DNA of 64,000 nt from assembly GCA_035946175.1 (NCBI GenBank), contig DASYZQ010000014.1:88639-152638 (forward strand), read 5' to 3'. The notes under the pieces were generated by a model. The model was not told where the DNA came from and ran no database searches. It saw only the letters and a program-made list of their open reading frames with translations. Source of the stretch: DASYZQ01 sp035946175 (lineage in GTDB: Bacteria; Patescibacteriota; Saccharimonadia; Saccharimonadales; UBA4665). Shown here piece after piece: positions 32,225 through 41,319 of the stretch; position 1 is the stretch's first letter; each line of letters opens with the position of its first letter. Made by a program: the position numbers and the translations under genes.

Positions 32225-34159
32225 ATGGGAAAGATTATCGGGATTGATCTAGGTACGACCAACTCAGCTATGGCGGTAATGCAGGCCGGCAAGCCAGAAA
32301 TTATCGCCAACTCCGAAGGAGCTCGGACCACACCGAGCGTCGTAGCTGTCAATAAGAACGGTGAGCGGCTAGTGGGTCAGGTAGCCCGTCGCCAGCAAGT
32401 AACCAACTCAAAAAATACTGTCTATGAAGTCAAGCGGCTGATTGGTCGCCGCTGGTCGGACAAAGAAGTGCAGCGTGACCTTAAGCTGCTTGGCTATGAC
32501 ATTGTCAAAAGTGGCGATGGCGTCAAGGTCAAAATGGGAGACAAAGAATACAGCCCCGAAGAGATCAGCGCTATGATACTTGGTAAGTTAAAGACCGATG
32601 CCGAAAGCTTCTTAGGCGGGCCGGTCTCTGAGGCGGTCATTACGGTACCTGCCTACTTCGACGATTCACAGCGCCAAGCCACCAAAGATGCCGGCAAGAT
32701 TGCCGGACTTGAAGTAAAGCGGATCATTAACGAGCCCACTGCTGCAGCCCTGGCTTACGGTTTGGATAAAAAAGGCAAGTCTGATGAGAAAATCGCTGTC
32801 TATGACCTTGGTGGTGGTACGTTTGATGTGTCAATCTTGGAACTCGGTGACGGCGTCTTTGAAGTAAAATCCACCAATGGTGACACCCATTTGGGTGGTG
32901 CTGATTTCGATCGCGAGATAGTGACGTATCTACTCGAACAATTCAAGAAGGAGCACGGCATTGACCTGGGTGACGACAAAGCCGCTATGCAGCGGCTGCG
33001 CGACGAGGCCGAGAAGGCCAAGATTGAGCTTAGCACTGCCCAGGAGGTGGACATCAACCTGCCATTCCTTACGGCTGATGCTTCAGGGCCGAAGCACTTT
33101 GAGCACAAGTTGACCCGGGCTCAGCTGGAACAGCTGGTTGGCGGTCTGATTGGCAAAACGGCAGGGCCGTGCGAAAAGGCGCTCAAAGATGCCGGGCTAA
33201 AGCCAACGGATATTAATGCGGTGGTGCTGGTTGGCGGTATGACCCGTATGCCGGCGGTCCAGGATCAAGTCAAGCAGATCTTCGGCAAAGAGCCGATGAA
33301 GGGAGTTAACCCTGATGAAGTCGTTGCCGTCGGTGCCGCTATCCAAGGGGGTGTGCTACAGGGTGACGTGAAGGATGTGCTCCTGCTTGATGTGACGCCG
33401 CTGTCGCTCGGTATTGAAACCATGGGTGGGGTAATGACTAAGCTCATTGAGCGCAACACCACTATCCCAACGAGCAAAAGCGAAGTTTTCTCCACAGCTG
33501 CAGATAATCAGCCCCAGGTTGAGGTACATGTTCTGCAGGGCGAGCGGGACATGGCTGGGGATAATAAAAGTCTCGGTCGCTTCATACTCGATGGCATCCC
33601 GCCAGCTCCTAGAGGAGTTCCGCAGATTGAGGTGACGTTCAACATTGATGCGAACGGTATCTTGAACGTGACTGCCAAGGATAAGGGAACCGGTAAAGAG
33701 CAGAGCATTACCATCCAAAACAGCGGCAACCTCAGCAAGGATGATGTCGAGCGAATGGCCAAGGAGGCAGAAACACACGCTGAAGAGGACAAAGAAAAAC
33801 GAGCTGCCGCCGAGAACCGTAACCTACTGGATAACGCTATCTACCAGGCGGAGAAGACTAAGAGCGATTACGTCGAAAAACTCTCCGACGAAGATAAGAA
33901 AAACATCGACGATGCGCTTGAGGCCGCCAAGAAAGTCAGAAGCGACGAGTCGGCTGACAAGGCTGCGCTTGAGGCAGCTATAAAGGCGCTCAATGACAAA
34001 CTGATGCCAATCGGTGCAAAGATGTACGAAGCGGCCAAGGACGAGAAGCCAGCAGATGGTGGTGGTGATGGGGGTGATGTCGAGTCAGACACTGCCAGCG
34101 ACAAGAAAGACGAAGGACCGGTCGAAGGCGAAGTCGTTGACGAGCCAAAAGACAAGTAG
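32225..34159 (+). CDS. dnaK: molecular chaperone DnaK (Hsp70)
   Basis: 644 aa, full length. The ATPase domain starts KIIGIDLGTTNSAMAV, with the AVITVPAYFDDSQRQATKDA and LGGGTFDVSIL motifs; the substrate-binding domain follows (LLDVTPLSLGIETMGG), and a lid with an acidic Gly-rich tail ends EVVDEPKDK. It folds and protects proteins with DnaJ and GrpE. It follows its own CIRCE promoter after a ~65-nt leader. Confidence 0.98.
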   Translation: MGKIIGIDLGTTNSAMAVMQAGKPEIIANSEGARTTPSVVAVNKNGERLVGQVARRQQVTNSKNTVYEVKRLIGRRWSDKEVQRDLKLLGYDIVKSGDGVKVKMGDKEYSPEEISAMILGKLKTDAESFLGGPVSEAVITVPAYFDDSQRQATKDAGKIAGLEVKRIINEPTAAALAYGLDKKGKSDEKIAVYDLGGGTFDVSILELGDGVFEVKSTNGDTHLGGADFDREIVTYLLEQFKKEHGIDLGDDKAAMQRLRDEAEKAKIELSTAQEVDINLPFLTADASGPKHFEHKLTRAQLEQLVGGLIGKTAGPCEKALKDAGLKPTDINAVVLVGGMTRMPAVQDQVKQIFGKEPMKGVNPDEVVAVGAAIQGGVLQGDVKDVLLLDVTPLSLGIETMGGVMTKLIERNTTIPTSKSEVFSTAADNQPQVEVHVLQGERDMAGDNKSLGRFILDGIPPAPRGVPQIEVTFNIDANGILNVTAKDKGTGKEQSITIQNSGNLSKDDVERMAKEAETHAEEDKEKRAAAENRNLLDNAIYQAEKTKSDYVEKLSDEDKKNIDDALEAAKKVRSDESADKAALEAAIKALNDKLMPIGAKMYEAAKDEKPADGGGDGGDVESDTASDKKDEGPVEGEVVDEPKDK

Positions 34160-34254
34160 AATCTACTGGATAAGGGGCCTGCCCATTTTTACAACCAGAG
34201 CATTTTCATGATAGGGTATAGGCAAAACTAAGGAGTCGGGACCGGTAAAAATAT

Positions 34255-34638
34255 ATGTTAGGCTTGGGACGTGCGCGTAGTGACAATCTGCCAGTACTGG
34301 TGAGCGTTTTGCAGGACCGTGAAACGTTTCGCCTGACAGGCAAACTGTGGGATCTCAATAGCCGTAATGTTCGTGTGAGTGAGGCAAACCACAAGGAATT
34401 CTTACGCTTCGGGCTGATGGAGGCTAAGGAGGCGGTATGGTTAGAACGCGACCAAGGGCGAACCGACGCTTTTGAGCTTATACTGACCTGGGTTGAGGGA
34501 GATATCCGCTACTTTGATGTCTACGCAGTTGTTCCAGGCAGTGGGGGAGTTGGTAGCGGTGACACGGCCTACGCCAAACAGCTGCTTGAGGCGCTTTTAA
34601 CCACTCCAGCCACCCTGCCCGTCGATAAGCCCAAGTAG
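34255..34638 (+). CDS. hypothetical protein between dnaK and dnaJ
   Basis: 127 aa, soluble, with a predicted beta-rich fold (VLVSVLQDRETFRLTGKLWD) and an acidic C-terminal half. No motif recognised. It lies between dnaK and dnaJ on the same strand, 11 nt before dnaJ, so it is probably co-transcribed with the chaperones and may modulate them. AGGAG is ~20 nt upstream of the ATG, more distant than normal. Confidence 0.6.
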   Translation: MLGLGRARSDNLPVLVSVLQDRETFRLTGKLWDLNSRNVRVSEANHKEFLRFGLMEAKEAVWLERDQGRTDAFELILTWVEGDIRYFDVYAVVPGSGGVGSGDTAYAKQLLEALLTTPATLPVDKPK

Positions 34639-34649
34639 GATAAATTAAG

Positions 34650-35762
34650 ATGACCAAACGTGATTACTACGAAGTTTTAGGTGTCAGCAAAAATGCTAGC
34701 CCCGACGAAATCAAGAAAGCTTTCCGCCAGAAGGCTGTTCAGTACCATCCGGACAAGGCCGGTGGCGACGAAGCTCAGTTCAAGGAGGTGAATGAGGCCT
34801 ACGAGGTTCTCAAGGAACCTTCGAAACGGCAGCGTTATGACCAATTCGGTCATGCGGGCGTCGGCGGTAGTTCGGCCGGTGGCGGTGGTAACCCGTTTGG
34901 TGGTGCCGGTGGCCCGCAAGGCGTGCACTTCGACTTTGGCGATCTTGGGCTGGGGGATATTTTCAGTATGTTTGGCGACAGTTTCGGCTTTGGCGGAGGC
35001 CGTCCCCGAGCTCAACAGTCGCGTGGTGCTGATGTCGAAACTGCAATCGAGGTGAGCTTTGAGGATGCCGTATTCGGCACCCAGGTTGAATTACATTTGA
35101 ACCTCGACGATACCTGTGAACATTGTAAGGGCTCTACCGTGGAACCAGGTTCCAGCCTCAAAACATGTGACCAGTGCGGTGGCAGCGGCCAGGTAACCAA
35201 TGTGATGCGAACCGTGTTCGGCAACATTCAACAATCGGCCCCCTGCCCGCGTTGTGGAGGCCGGGGGCAGATACCGGAACGGGTCTGCTCAATCTGTCAT
35301 GGTAAGGGGACAGTGCGTAAGTCGCAAACCATTACTCTCAAAGTTCCTGCCGGCATTGATGACGGTTCCGTGATACGGTTACGCGAGCATGGTCAGGCAG
35401 TGGCCCGCGGGCAGAAAGGGGATCTGTACGTACAGGTTCGAGTAAAACCGCACAAGAAGTTCACCCGCGAAGGCGATCTGATCTTGAGTGAAGAGCATGT
35501 GGATATGGTTTCGGCTGCACTGGGTACAGAGATTAATGTGGATACAGTTGACGGGCCAGTTCGTATGAAAGTTCCAGTCGCTACACAAAGTGGTACCGAT
35601 TTCAAACTGTCCGGTCATGGCGTACCAAGTCTACGCGGTAGTAGCAGGGGGGCGCATATCGTAACGATTTTAGTAGATACTCCTCAGAACCTCACGAGAG
35701 AACAGCGGACACTGCTACAGGAATTCGCAGCTACCGGTAGGAAACACTTTTGGGGGAAGTAG
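34650..35762 (+). CDS. dnaJ: chaperone protein DnaJ (Hsp40)
   Basis: 370 aa type I DnaJ. J domain with HPD at residues 33-35, a Gly/Phe-rich region (GGGGNPFGGAGGPQG), four CxxCxGxG-type zinc motifs (CEHCKGST, CDQCGGSG, CPRCGGRG, CSICHGKG), the first of them degenerate, and two C-terminal beta domains. It delivers substrates to DnaK and stimulates its ATPase. Confidence 0.97.
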   Translation: MTKRDYYEVLGVSKNASPDEIKKAFRQKAVQYHPDKAGGDEAQFKEVNEAYEVLKEPSKRQRYDQFGHAGVGGSSAGGGGNPFGGAGGPQGVHFDFGDLGLGDIFSMFGDSFGFGGGRPRAQQSRGADVETAIEVSFEDAVFGTQVELHLNLDDTCEHCKGSTVEPGSSLKTCDQCGGSGQVTNVMRTVFGNIQQSAPCPRCGGRGQIPERVCSICHGKGTVRKSQTITLKVPAGIDDGSVIRLREHGQAVARGQKGDLYVQVRVKPHKKFTREGDLILSEEHVDMVSAALGTEINVDTVDGPVRMKVPVATQSGTDFKLSGHGVPSLRGSSRGAHIVTILVDTPQNLTREQRTLLQEFAATGRKHFWGK

Positions 35763-35810
35763 GGCCGATCAATCTTTTGCATTTGTACAAGAAATTGAGA
35801 CAATTGCGGT

Positions 35811-36737
35811 ATGTCGCATACGACTTCACGCCTGCCGCGGATACTTATGGTATCATCGGCAGAGCAGCCAGGTCCTAGGGCACAAAGCGAGGCTTTTGTT
35901 GCTAAAATCAATGGAGCGTTGCATGGCGTTGGCCATGTCGAGTGGCACAATTACCGTGACATCGCTATGGAGTTTGGCAAGAACCGCCTTACTGCTTATT
36001 TGGTGCCAGGGGGTGATGAACTGGATAAGTTTGCCTTTGTCTATTTCAAATCATATTTCAGATTCCATGAACAAGCAGCGGCTATAGCCGAGTATCTCGA
36101 TGAGAAACGAATACCCTTCCTCAGCAGTGAGCTGCGCCACTATATATCGCTGAGCAAGCTGACGCAGATGGCTCGCCTCGCCCGGGCGGGCCTGCCGATT
36201 CCCGATACAATCTTTATGCCAACGAGCCGGATTGCAGAGACATATAGCTATGTGCGTGATATTCTCGGTTTGCCCTTTATCCTAAAAGCAATTGATGGCT
36301 ATGGCGGACGGTATAACTACCTGATACAAAGCAAAGTACAGTTGCAGAAGGTACTGCAAACCACTCCCGAAAAAGCCTTTATCACCCAGCACTTTATAGA
36401 GAACACCTATGATCTGCGGGTACTCATTGTCGGTGGCAAAATAGCGCTTGTGATCAAGCGAGCTCGGCGGAGCAGTGCAACGCATGTGAACAACGTTTCA
36501 CAGGGAGCCCAGGTAAAACTTCTTGATGTTGGAGTGTTATCGCCTGCCGTCCGGAAACTTGCCATACGAGCCACCCGGATAATAGGAAGAGAGAATGCCG
36601 GCGTTGATCTTCTATTCGATAATGCCTCCGGGGAGCCGGTAGTATTAGAGGTGAATGCTGATCCGCAAATTGCAAGCGGGGCATTCGTGAACGAAAAACT
36701 GCAAGTATATAGCAATATTTTCAGGAATATGTTATAG
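35811..36737 (+). CDS. RimK-like ATP-grasp ligase (first of two)
   Basis: 308 aa with an ATP-grasp C-terminal domain: SLSKLTQMARLARAGLPIPDT leads into FILKAIDGYGGRYNYLIQ, then FIENTYDLRVLIVGGKIALVIKR and NAGVDLLFDN...VVLEVNADPQI with the metal-binding Glu/Asn. The N-terminal ~90 residues form a preATP-grasp domain. It should join a carboxylate to an amine, probably an amino acid or peptide. It precedes a retropepsin-like protease and a second ATP-grasp gene. Confidence 0.78.
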   Translation: MSHTTSRLPRILMVSSAEQPGPRAQSEAFVAKINGALHGVGHVEWHNYRDIAMEFGKNRLTAYLVPGGDELDKFAFVYFKSYFRFHEQAAAIAEYLDEKRIPFLSSELRHYISLSKLTQMARLARAGLPIPDTIFMPTSRIAETYSYVRDILGLPFILKAIDGYGGRYNYLIQSKVQLQKVLQTTPEKAFITQHFIENTYDLRVLIVGGKIALVIKRARRSSATHVNNVSQGAQVKLLDVGVLSPAVRKLAIRATRIIGRENAGVDLLFDNASGEPVVLEVNADPQIASGAFVNEKLQVYSNIFRNML

Positions 36738-36786
36738 TAGCAGTCTCTACACCGTTTACTTCGCTATAAAGAAAGGTGGTGAAAAT

Positions 36787-37224
36787 ATGAAAGACACTAC
36801 GCAGCCAGTAACAATTGGGAGAACCGAGGAAATATATCTCCCCGGATATATCGACCAAGCCGTTATAGCCAAGGTGGATACCGGCGCTGATGTCAGTAGC
36901 ATATGGGCTTCGGGCATACACAAACTTCAGAACAAGCTGGAGTTCCGTTTGTTCGCCCCTGGTTCGCCATACTATACTGGTACGGTTATTACATTGCCGC
37001 GTGGTGAATATTCCTTAAAAATAATCACTAATTCTTTCGGCCAGCGGGAATCGCGATATAGTGTGAAACTGCGTATTAAACTGGCTGGTCGTACGGTTCG
37101 TGCCAGCTTCACCCTTGCCGACCGTTCCCAAATGGCCTACCCGATTTTACTCGGGAAACGTTTGCTGCGAGGAAAGTTTGTGGTTGATGTTTCACGGGGA
37201 GCCGGCCTCTCGGCGGGGCAGTAG
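36787..37224 (+). CDS. retropepsin-like protease of the RimK-linked (PF05618-type) family
   Basis: 145 aa. The active-site motif KVDTGADVSSIWAS (about residues 29-42) is the family's DTGA, equivalent to the AKIDTGAxTSxLHA box found next to RimK ligases. ILLGKRLLRGKFVVDVS ends the domain. The start follows AAGAAAGGTGGTG. The Asp-Thr-Gly triad suggests aspartyl protease activity. Its position between two ATP-grasp ligases suggests that it trims or reverses the added peptide tag. Function remains inference. Confidence 0.8.
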   Translation: MKDTTQPVTIGRTEEIYLPGYIDQAVIAKVDTGADVSSIWASGIHKLQNKLEFRLFAPGSPYYTGTVITLPRGEYSLKIITNSFGQRESRYSVKLRIKLAGRTVRASFTLADRSQMAYPILLGKRLLRGKFVVDVSRGAGLSAGQ

Positions 37225-37291
37225 TGGACCTGTAAAATAACTGACTTGCACTAGAACAAAACAGTGATAAGCTTGGGGTTGGAGTACAACA

Positions 37292-38197
37292 ATGAATATT
37301 GCGATTTTATCAAGAGGTGCGGCGAATTATACAACGAGGCGCTTGAAAGAAGAAGCACTTTTGCGCGGCCATAATGTACGCATCGTCAACTACTCGGAAT
37401 GTTACATGACTATCGAGAAGGGCAACCCGGTTGTGTACTATCGGGGGAAATCGCTTGATAGTTTCGATGCTATCATCCCGCGTATTGCCCAGTCATATAC
37501 GAAATACGGTTGTGCAGTAGTTCGCCAGTTTGAAATGAGAGATGTGTATACCACTGCCCGATCCATTGCAATAGACCGGTCCCGCAACAAGCTGCGCTCC
37601 TATCAGCTTCTAGCTAAAGCGGGTGTCGGCATACCCAAGACGGTGTTTGCCCATGAAACGGCAGATCTTGAAGACGTGATCGAAAAAGCCGGGGGTGTAC
37701 CATTAATCGTAAAGGTTGCTCGTGGCACCCACGGCAATGGTGTAGTGTTGGCGGAGACTAACAAAGCTGCTAAGGCAGTTATGCAGGCATTCTACGTCGA
37801 AGGGGTGAGTTTTCTCGTGCAGGAATTCATCAAAGAGTCAGCCGGCCAGGATATTCGAGCATTGGTTGTCGGTGGTCAAGTGGTAGCGACCATGAAACGG
37901 CAGAGCCTGACTGATGATTTTCGCTCTAATACTCATCAGGGCGGAATCGGCAAACCAGTGAAGTTAAGCGTTGCAGAAGAGCGGACCGCCCTAAGAGCCG
38001 CTCGGGCGATGGGTTTACCGGTCTGCGGTGTCGATATGATGCGCAGCGAACGAGGCCCGCTGGTTCTGGAAGTCAACTCTTCAGCCAGTATTAAAACCCC
38101 CGAGGAATTAACCAGACGAAACGTTGCTGGCAAGATTATCGAGTACATCGAACAAAACGCCAAGCAGCGTAATCGAAAAGACCGTGTTGGCGCCTAG
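37292..38197 (+). CDS. RimK-family alpha-L-glutamate ligase-type ATP-grasp protein
   Basis: 301 aa. MNIAILSRGAANYTTRRLKE is the typical RimK N-terminus; DAIIPRIAQSYTKYG, RNKLRSYQLLAKAGVGIPKT, LIVKVARGTHGNGV, LVQEFIKESAGQDIRALVVG, DDFRSNTHQGG and GVDMMRSERGPLVLEVNSS follow the RimK order closely. RimK adds Glu residues to ribosomal protein S6 in enteric bacteria; family members modify other targets. Strong SD. Cluster with the protease and the first ATP-grasp gene. Confidence 0.88.
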   Translation: MNIAILSRGAANYTTRRLKEEALLRGHNVRIVNYSECYMTIEKGNPVVYYRGKSLDSFDAIIPRIAQSYTKYGCAVVRQFEMRDVYTTARSIAIDRSRNKLRSYQLLAKAGVGIPKTVFAHETADLEDVIEKAGGVPLIVKVARGTHGNGVVLAETNKAAKAVMQAFYVEGVSFLVQEFIKESAGQDIRALVVGGQVVATMKRQSLTDDFRSNTHQGGIGKPVKLSVAEERTALRAARAMGLPVCGVDMMRSERGPLVLEVNSSASIKTPEELTRRNVAGKIIEYIEQNAKQRNRKDRVGA

Positions 38198-38633
38198 CGC
38201 CGTCTCCTATCGTCTGATTTTCGCTGCATTTTTCATATTGTGTGCAGCCACAGTAGTAGTTCTGATGCATCGTGCGGGCACTATGACTGTTCTACGGACA
38301 GGAGGTCAGATCTACTATCTGAGGCAGGCGACCACGGCTACCGAGCAAGCCCAAGGCCTTGGTGGACGTCATGCAATGCCACTATATAGTGGCATGCTTT
38401 TTATTTTTCCTACTGCTTCGGAGCAGTGTTTTTGGATGAAGGATATGCATTTTCCCCTTGATATGATATGGCTCAACTCCGCCAAGCAGGTGGTATATAT
38501 GCAGGCGGCCATTTCACCCAATACGTACCCAGAAACATTTTGCCCCGAGTCCCCGGCACGCTACGTTATTGAACTCAACACGGGCCAGGCCCATGCTGCC
38601 CATATTATTGTCGGGCGTACACTCAAGTTTTAG
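38184..38633 (+). CDS. DUF192-domain protein, membrane-anchored
   Basis: 149 aa from the GTG at 38184 (TTG at 38187 is an alternative), so it overlaps the end of the ligase gene by 14 nt. A signal anchor (YRLIFAAFFILCAATVVVL) precedes the DUF192 core: AQGLGGRHAMPLYSGMLFIF, FWMKDMHFPLDMIWL and YVIELNTGQA. DUF192 proteins are exported and of unknown biochemical role. Translational coupling with the ligase gene suggests a joint role. Confidence 0.8.
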   Translation: MLAPSAVSYRLIFAAFFILCAATVVVLMHRAGTMTVLRTGGQIYYLRQATTATEQAQGLGGRHAMPLYSGMLFIFPTASEQCFWMKDMHFPLDMIWLNSAKQVVYMQAAISPNTYPETFCPESPARYVIELNTGQAHAAHIIVGRTLKF

Positions 38634-38654
38634 TCGACACCATGTAACAGTGGT

Positions 38655-39170
38655 ATGATGAAAGTGCTCATGCCTAACAGTATTGTGTTTCTGGCTGCGT
38701 TAGCAGTACCGCTCGTGGTACTGGTAGTACTGCGCATTAATGCAGTAATGGTGTTTTTAGGCCTCTGTCTGGGAACGGTACTTGTCCGCTTTGTAGGCGG
38801 TGATGCAGGGTCATTGTTATCTTTTGCCGCCCCACACAGTGCAGGTTCGGTGAGCAAGAGCAGTATTGACTTATTCTTGTTGCTTGGTCCGGCGATGGCC
38901 ACGAGCGTCTTTATGCTCTTTAGTATTCGGGGCCATATTAGAACGATGCTTAATGTATTGCCGGCCGCCGGTACAGCTGCCTTAGGGGTATTGCTTACTG
39001 TCCCGTTGCTTGCGCCAGGACTTCGCAACGCTATCGAGAAACAAGCGACATGGCGTCAGTTTTCACGGGCCCAAGATCTTATAGTTGGTGTCAGTGCGCT
39101 GGTGTGCCTGATATTTTTATGGACTCAGCGTCGTCATCTTGGAGAGGGGCATAAGCATCATCGCCGTTGA
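38655..39170 (+). CDS. membrane protein of unknown function
   Basis: 171 aa with about four hydrophobic segments (for example VFLAALAVPLVVLVVL, FLLLGPAMATSVFML, AAGTAALGVLLTVPLLAP and LIVGVSALVCLIFLW) and a His/Arg-rich C-terminus. Length and topology resemble small polytopic proteins found in Saccharibacteria, but no family is recognised. The gene lies between the DUF192 gene and tRNA-Lys on the same strand. Confidence 0.6.
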   Translation: MMKVLMPNSIVFLAALAVPLVVLVVLRINAVMVFLGLCLGTVLVRFVGGDAGSLLSFAAPHSAGSVSKSSIDLFLLLGPAMATSVFMLFSIRGHIRTMLNVLPAAGTAALGVLLTVPLLAPGLRNAIEKQATWRQFSRAQDLIVGVSALVCLIFLWTQRRHLGEGHKHHRR

Positions 39171-39210
39171 CTTTTCCACATAGCCTGGGATAATCTGTTG
39201 TTGAGCATGT

Positions 39211-39287
39211 GGGCCCATAGCTCAGTTGGTTAGAGCAGCGGCCTTTTAAGCCGCGTGTCCTGGGTTCGAATCCCAGTGGGCCCTCCA
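39211..39287 (+). tRNA. tRNA-Lys (UUU)
   Basis: 77 nt with acceptor GGGCCCA/TGGGCCC, D arm TAGCTCAGTTGGTTAGAGCA, anticodon stem GCGGC/GCCGC with loop CTTTTAA (UUU), T arm CTGGGTTCGAATCCCAG and encoded CCA. The discriminator base is T, unusual for tRNA-Lys, where A or G is normal. A recombinase remnant on the other strand runs into its 3' end. Confidence 0.9.
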
Positions 39288-39290
39288 AAA

Positions 39291-39840
39291 GTACAAACTC
39301 TCGAACTCATTTGAGGTAGAGAAAACAGTGTAACCATCGCTTAACGCACGCCGTAGCTCTTCGTCGTCGACGGCTTCGGTAGGATCAAAGTTATCCGCCC
39401 ATGAGAATTGGGCGGTTTTTAATAGTTCAAATGCAGGCTTTCTTCTTGCATAGGTGATTGGTTGCTTCTTGTGTACTTTGTCGGTATCAACCTCAACGTA
39501 CTCAAAGAGGGATTGGTTGATCTCTTGCTAGGTGTGCGCATTGCCCTTTTGGTAGATAGCCAAGTCATGGAGGAGTTGTTTCTTTAGCAGACTCATCTCT
39601 CTATGGCTTATTGGTTCGGTAGCATAGTGACCGTCAATTTCCCGTTCAATGAGCTGTTTCTGTATGAATGGCATATCATAATCAGTGCGGCTCTCGTGAC
39701 GACCGAGACAAAAGAAATACGGGTAGGCAACGCCACCCCTGCCTGTCGATACGGCAAAAGTTATACGCGCGTTGCACCGAGCACTACTGTTTTTGTGAAC
39801 TACCGCTGTATGCTTGGTGTCTTTTTGTGTCGCATATCCA
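39291..39840 (-). pseudogene. serine recombinase (resolvase) C-terminal remnant
   Basis: On the minus strand a frame reads ARCNARITFAVSTGRGG, then VAYPYFFCLGRHESRTDYDM, PFIQKQLIEREIDGHYA and onward to a TAG at 39530-39528, and stays open in frame after it (QEINQSLFEYVEVD) down to the tRNA. This is the zinc-ribbon/coiled-coil region of large serine recombinases. The catalytic N-terminus is gone, one zinc Cys is replaced and a stop interrupts it. Otherwise 39288-39851 holds no intact gene. Confidence 0.72.
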
Positions 39841-39851
39841 CCCCGAGGCGA

Positions 39852-40430
39852 TTACAGCTTAGTCACCTCGGACTCAAGCAGGTTGTTACGGACCCCCATC
39901 TGCGGATCGTCCTTGGTGTAGCGGACAATACCGTTCTGGTCGATCACAACGTAGGTATGTCCCGGTTTCATCCCAGGATGCATACTTGAGGACAGCGACA
40001 ACACACCATACTGCCTGGAAACGGCCGTATCGGTGTCGAGCAAGATAGTACTTTTACCAAGTTCGGGCATTCGCTGCAAAGCTGAGCCCCATTCGTCTTT
40101 GTTATCGACGATGATGCTTGCACTGACGACTTGGCTATTGTTTAGCCGATTGTCGCTACCCAGCGCCGCCATCTGGTTCCAGCAAGCCGGATAGCACATA
40201 ATGCCTTCGTTAAAGAACAGCACTACTTTCTTACCACGTAGGCTGCTGAGGTTGAACGTCTGACCGCCCAGGCTCTGTAACCTAAAGTTAGGTGCTGGTT
40301 TACCCACCAGGCTTGCAAAATTGCCCGGAGGCTGTGACTGGTTAGCAATGGTTGTATTTGGCCTCTTACTGAATACAAGGAAGGCCAGGAAACCACCAAT
40401 TATAACCGTGATGGCTATCCAGAATTTCAT
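39852..40430 (-). CDS. membrane-anchored redoxin (AhpC/TSA-type thioredoxin-fold)
   Basis: 192 aa. An N-terminal transmembrane helix (FWIAITVIIGGFLAFLVF), then GKPAPNFRLQSLGGQTFNL, VVLFFNEGIMCYPACWNQ with a C-x3-C active site, and a C-terminal part with GHTYVVIDQNGIVRYTK. It faces outside the membrane and should receive electrons from the CcdA-like gene directly upstream, whose stop overlaps its start by 4 nt. Last gene of the copper-linked minus-strand operon. Confidence 0.82.
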   Translation of the reverse strand: MKFWIAITVIIGGFLAFLVFSKRPNTTIANQSQPPGNFASLVGKPAPNFRLQSLGGQTFNLSSLRGKKVVLFFNEGIMCYPACWNQMAALGSDNRLNNSQVVSASIIVDNKDEWGSALQRMPELGKSTILLDTDTAVSRQYGVLSLSSSMHPGMKPGHTYVVIDQNGIVRYTKDDPQMGVRNNLLESEVTKL

Positions 40431-41317
40431 GATTCATGCTCCTTTTCTTGATCGTTTACTACTTCTTTTTGGGCTTGCCGGTATGCTGCCCAGGCAATGA
40501 GGGTGAAAACACTAACAAAAACAACCGCCCATACCCATTCGGAAGTGTGATTTGTAAACCGGCTGACGGAACGTGTCACGCTCGCCACCCACAGGTTAAT
40601 GTCAATTTGATAGTTTGCAGCAAACACCTCAGGTCCCCGACGCTCAAACAACAAGATGAATATCCCAATAAGGATATACAGGGTACCCGAGACCAAATGC
40701 GACAGGTAGACCGAGACCTGGTGCCCGAACAGTGAATACTTAACTTGCCGTTTGAGCGACTGAAAGCGCTTGAGTACCTTCGTCCGGTCAATGAATACTG
40801 CCAGCAAGAACAGTGGCACCACCATGCCGGTCACGAATGCCAAAGCGTACACCAGGCCCAACACCCACGAACCCGGCAATGCTGACAGCGCCAGTACTCC
40901 GGCCAATACCGGCGCACAACAGCTGGTGGCGATGCCCGAAAATATGCCCAGCACGTACAGCGACCAGAAGTTATGCCGCTTGCCAATCTTTGGCGTCACA
41001 TGGATAGGTAGCATTAGGGACTTTCCAGACACCAGTGAGAGGCCGAGGACGATCATGAACAGCCCGCCTATGGTAAAGAACACGCCGTGGTAATCCCGAA
41101 ACAGACTGCCGAGGCTGGCGATACCGAGGCCCAAGGGCAAAAATACAGTCAGCAGCCCCAAGTAGTAGACGAACGTCATCAGGAATATCTTGGTGCGGGT
41201 ACGGAAGATGGAAGCCAGGTAGGATGGCAGCAGTACGCCGACACAGCAGGGCGCAAACAGCCCGGCCGTACCAGCCAAAAATGCGGTAATGAGCGAAGCA
41301 GTGGCAACGATACCCAT
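40427..41317 (-). CDS. CcdA/DsbD-type transmembrane thiol-disulfide transporter
   Basis: 296 aa with seven or more transmembrane helices. The paired redox Cys motifs of this family are GLFAPCCVGVLLP in helix 1 and IATSCCAPVLAG in helix 4, each with a second adjacent Cys beyond the usual PC. A C-terminal extension with another helix and a charged tail follows. It carries reducing power from cytoplasmic thioredoxin to the outside, here presumably to the redoxin at 39852. Confidence 0.85.
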   Translation of the reverse strand: MGIVATASLITAFLAGTAGLFAPCCVGVLLPSYLASIFRTRTKIFLMTFVYYLGLLTVFLPLGLGIASLGSLFRDYHGVFFTIGGLFMIVLGLSLVSGKSLMLPIHVTPKIGKRHNFWSLYVLGIFSGIATSCCAPVLAGVLALSALPGSWVLGLVYALAFVTGMVVPLFLLAVFIDRTKVLKRFQSLKRQVKYSLFGHQVSVYLSHLVSGTLYILIGIFILLFERRGPEVFAANYQIDINLWVASVTRSVSRFTNHTSEWVWAVVFVSVFTLIAWAAYRQAQKEVVNDQEKEHES

Positions 41318-41319
41318 GG

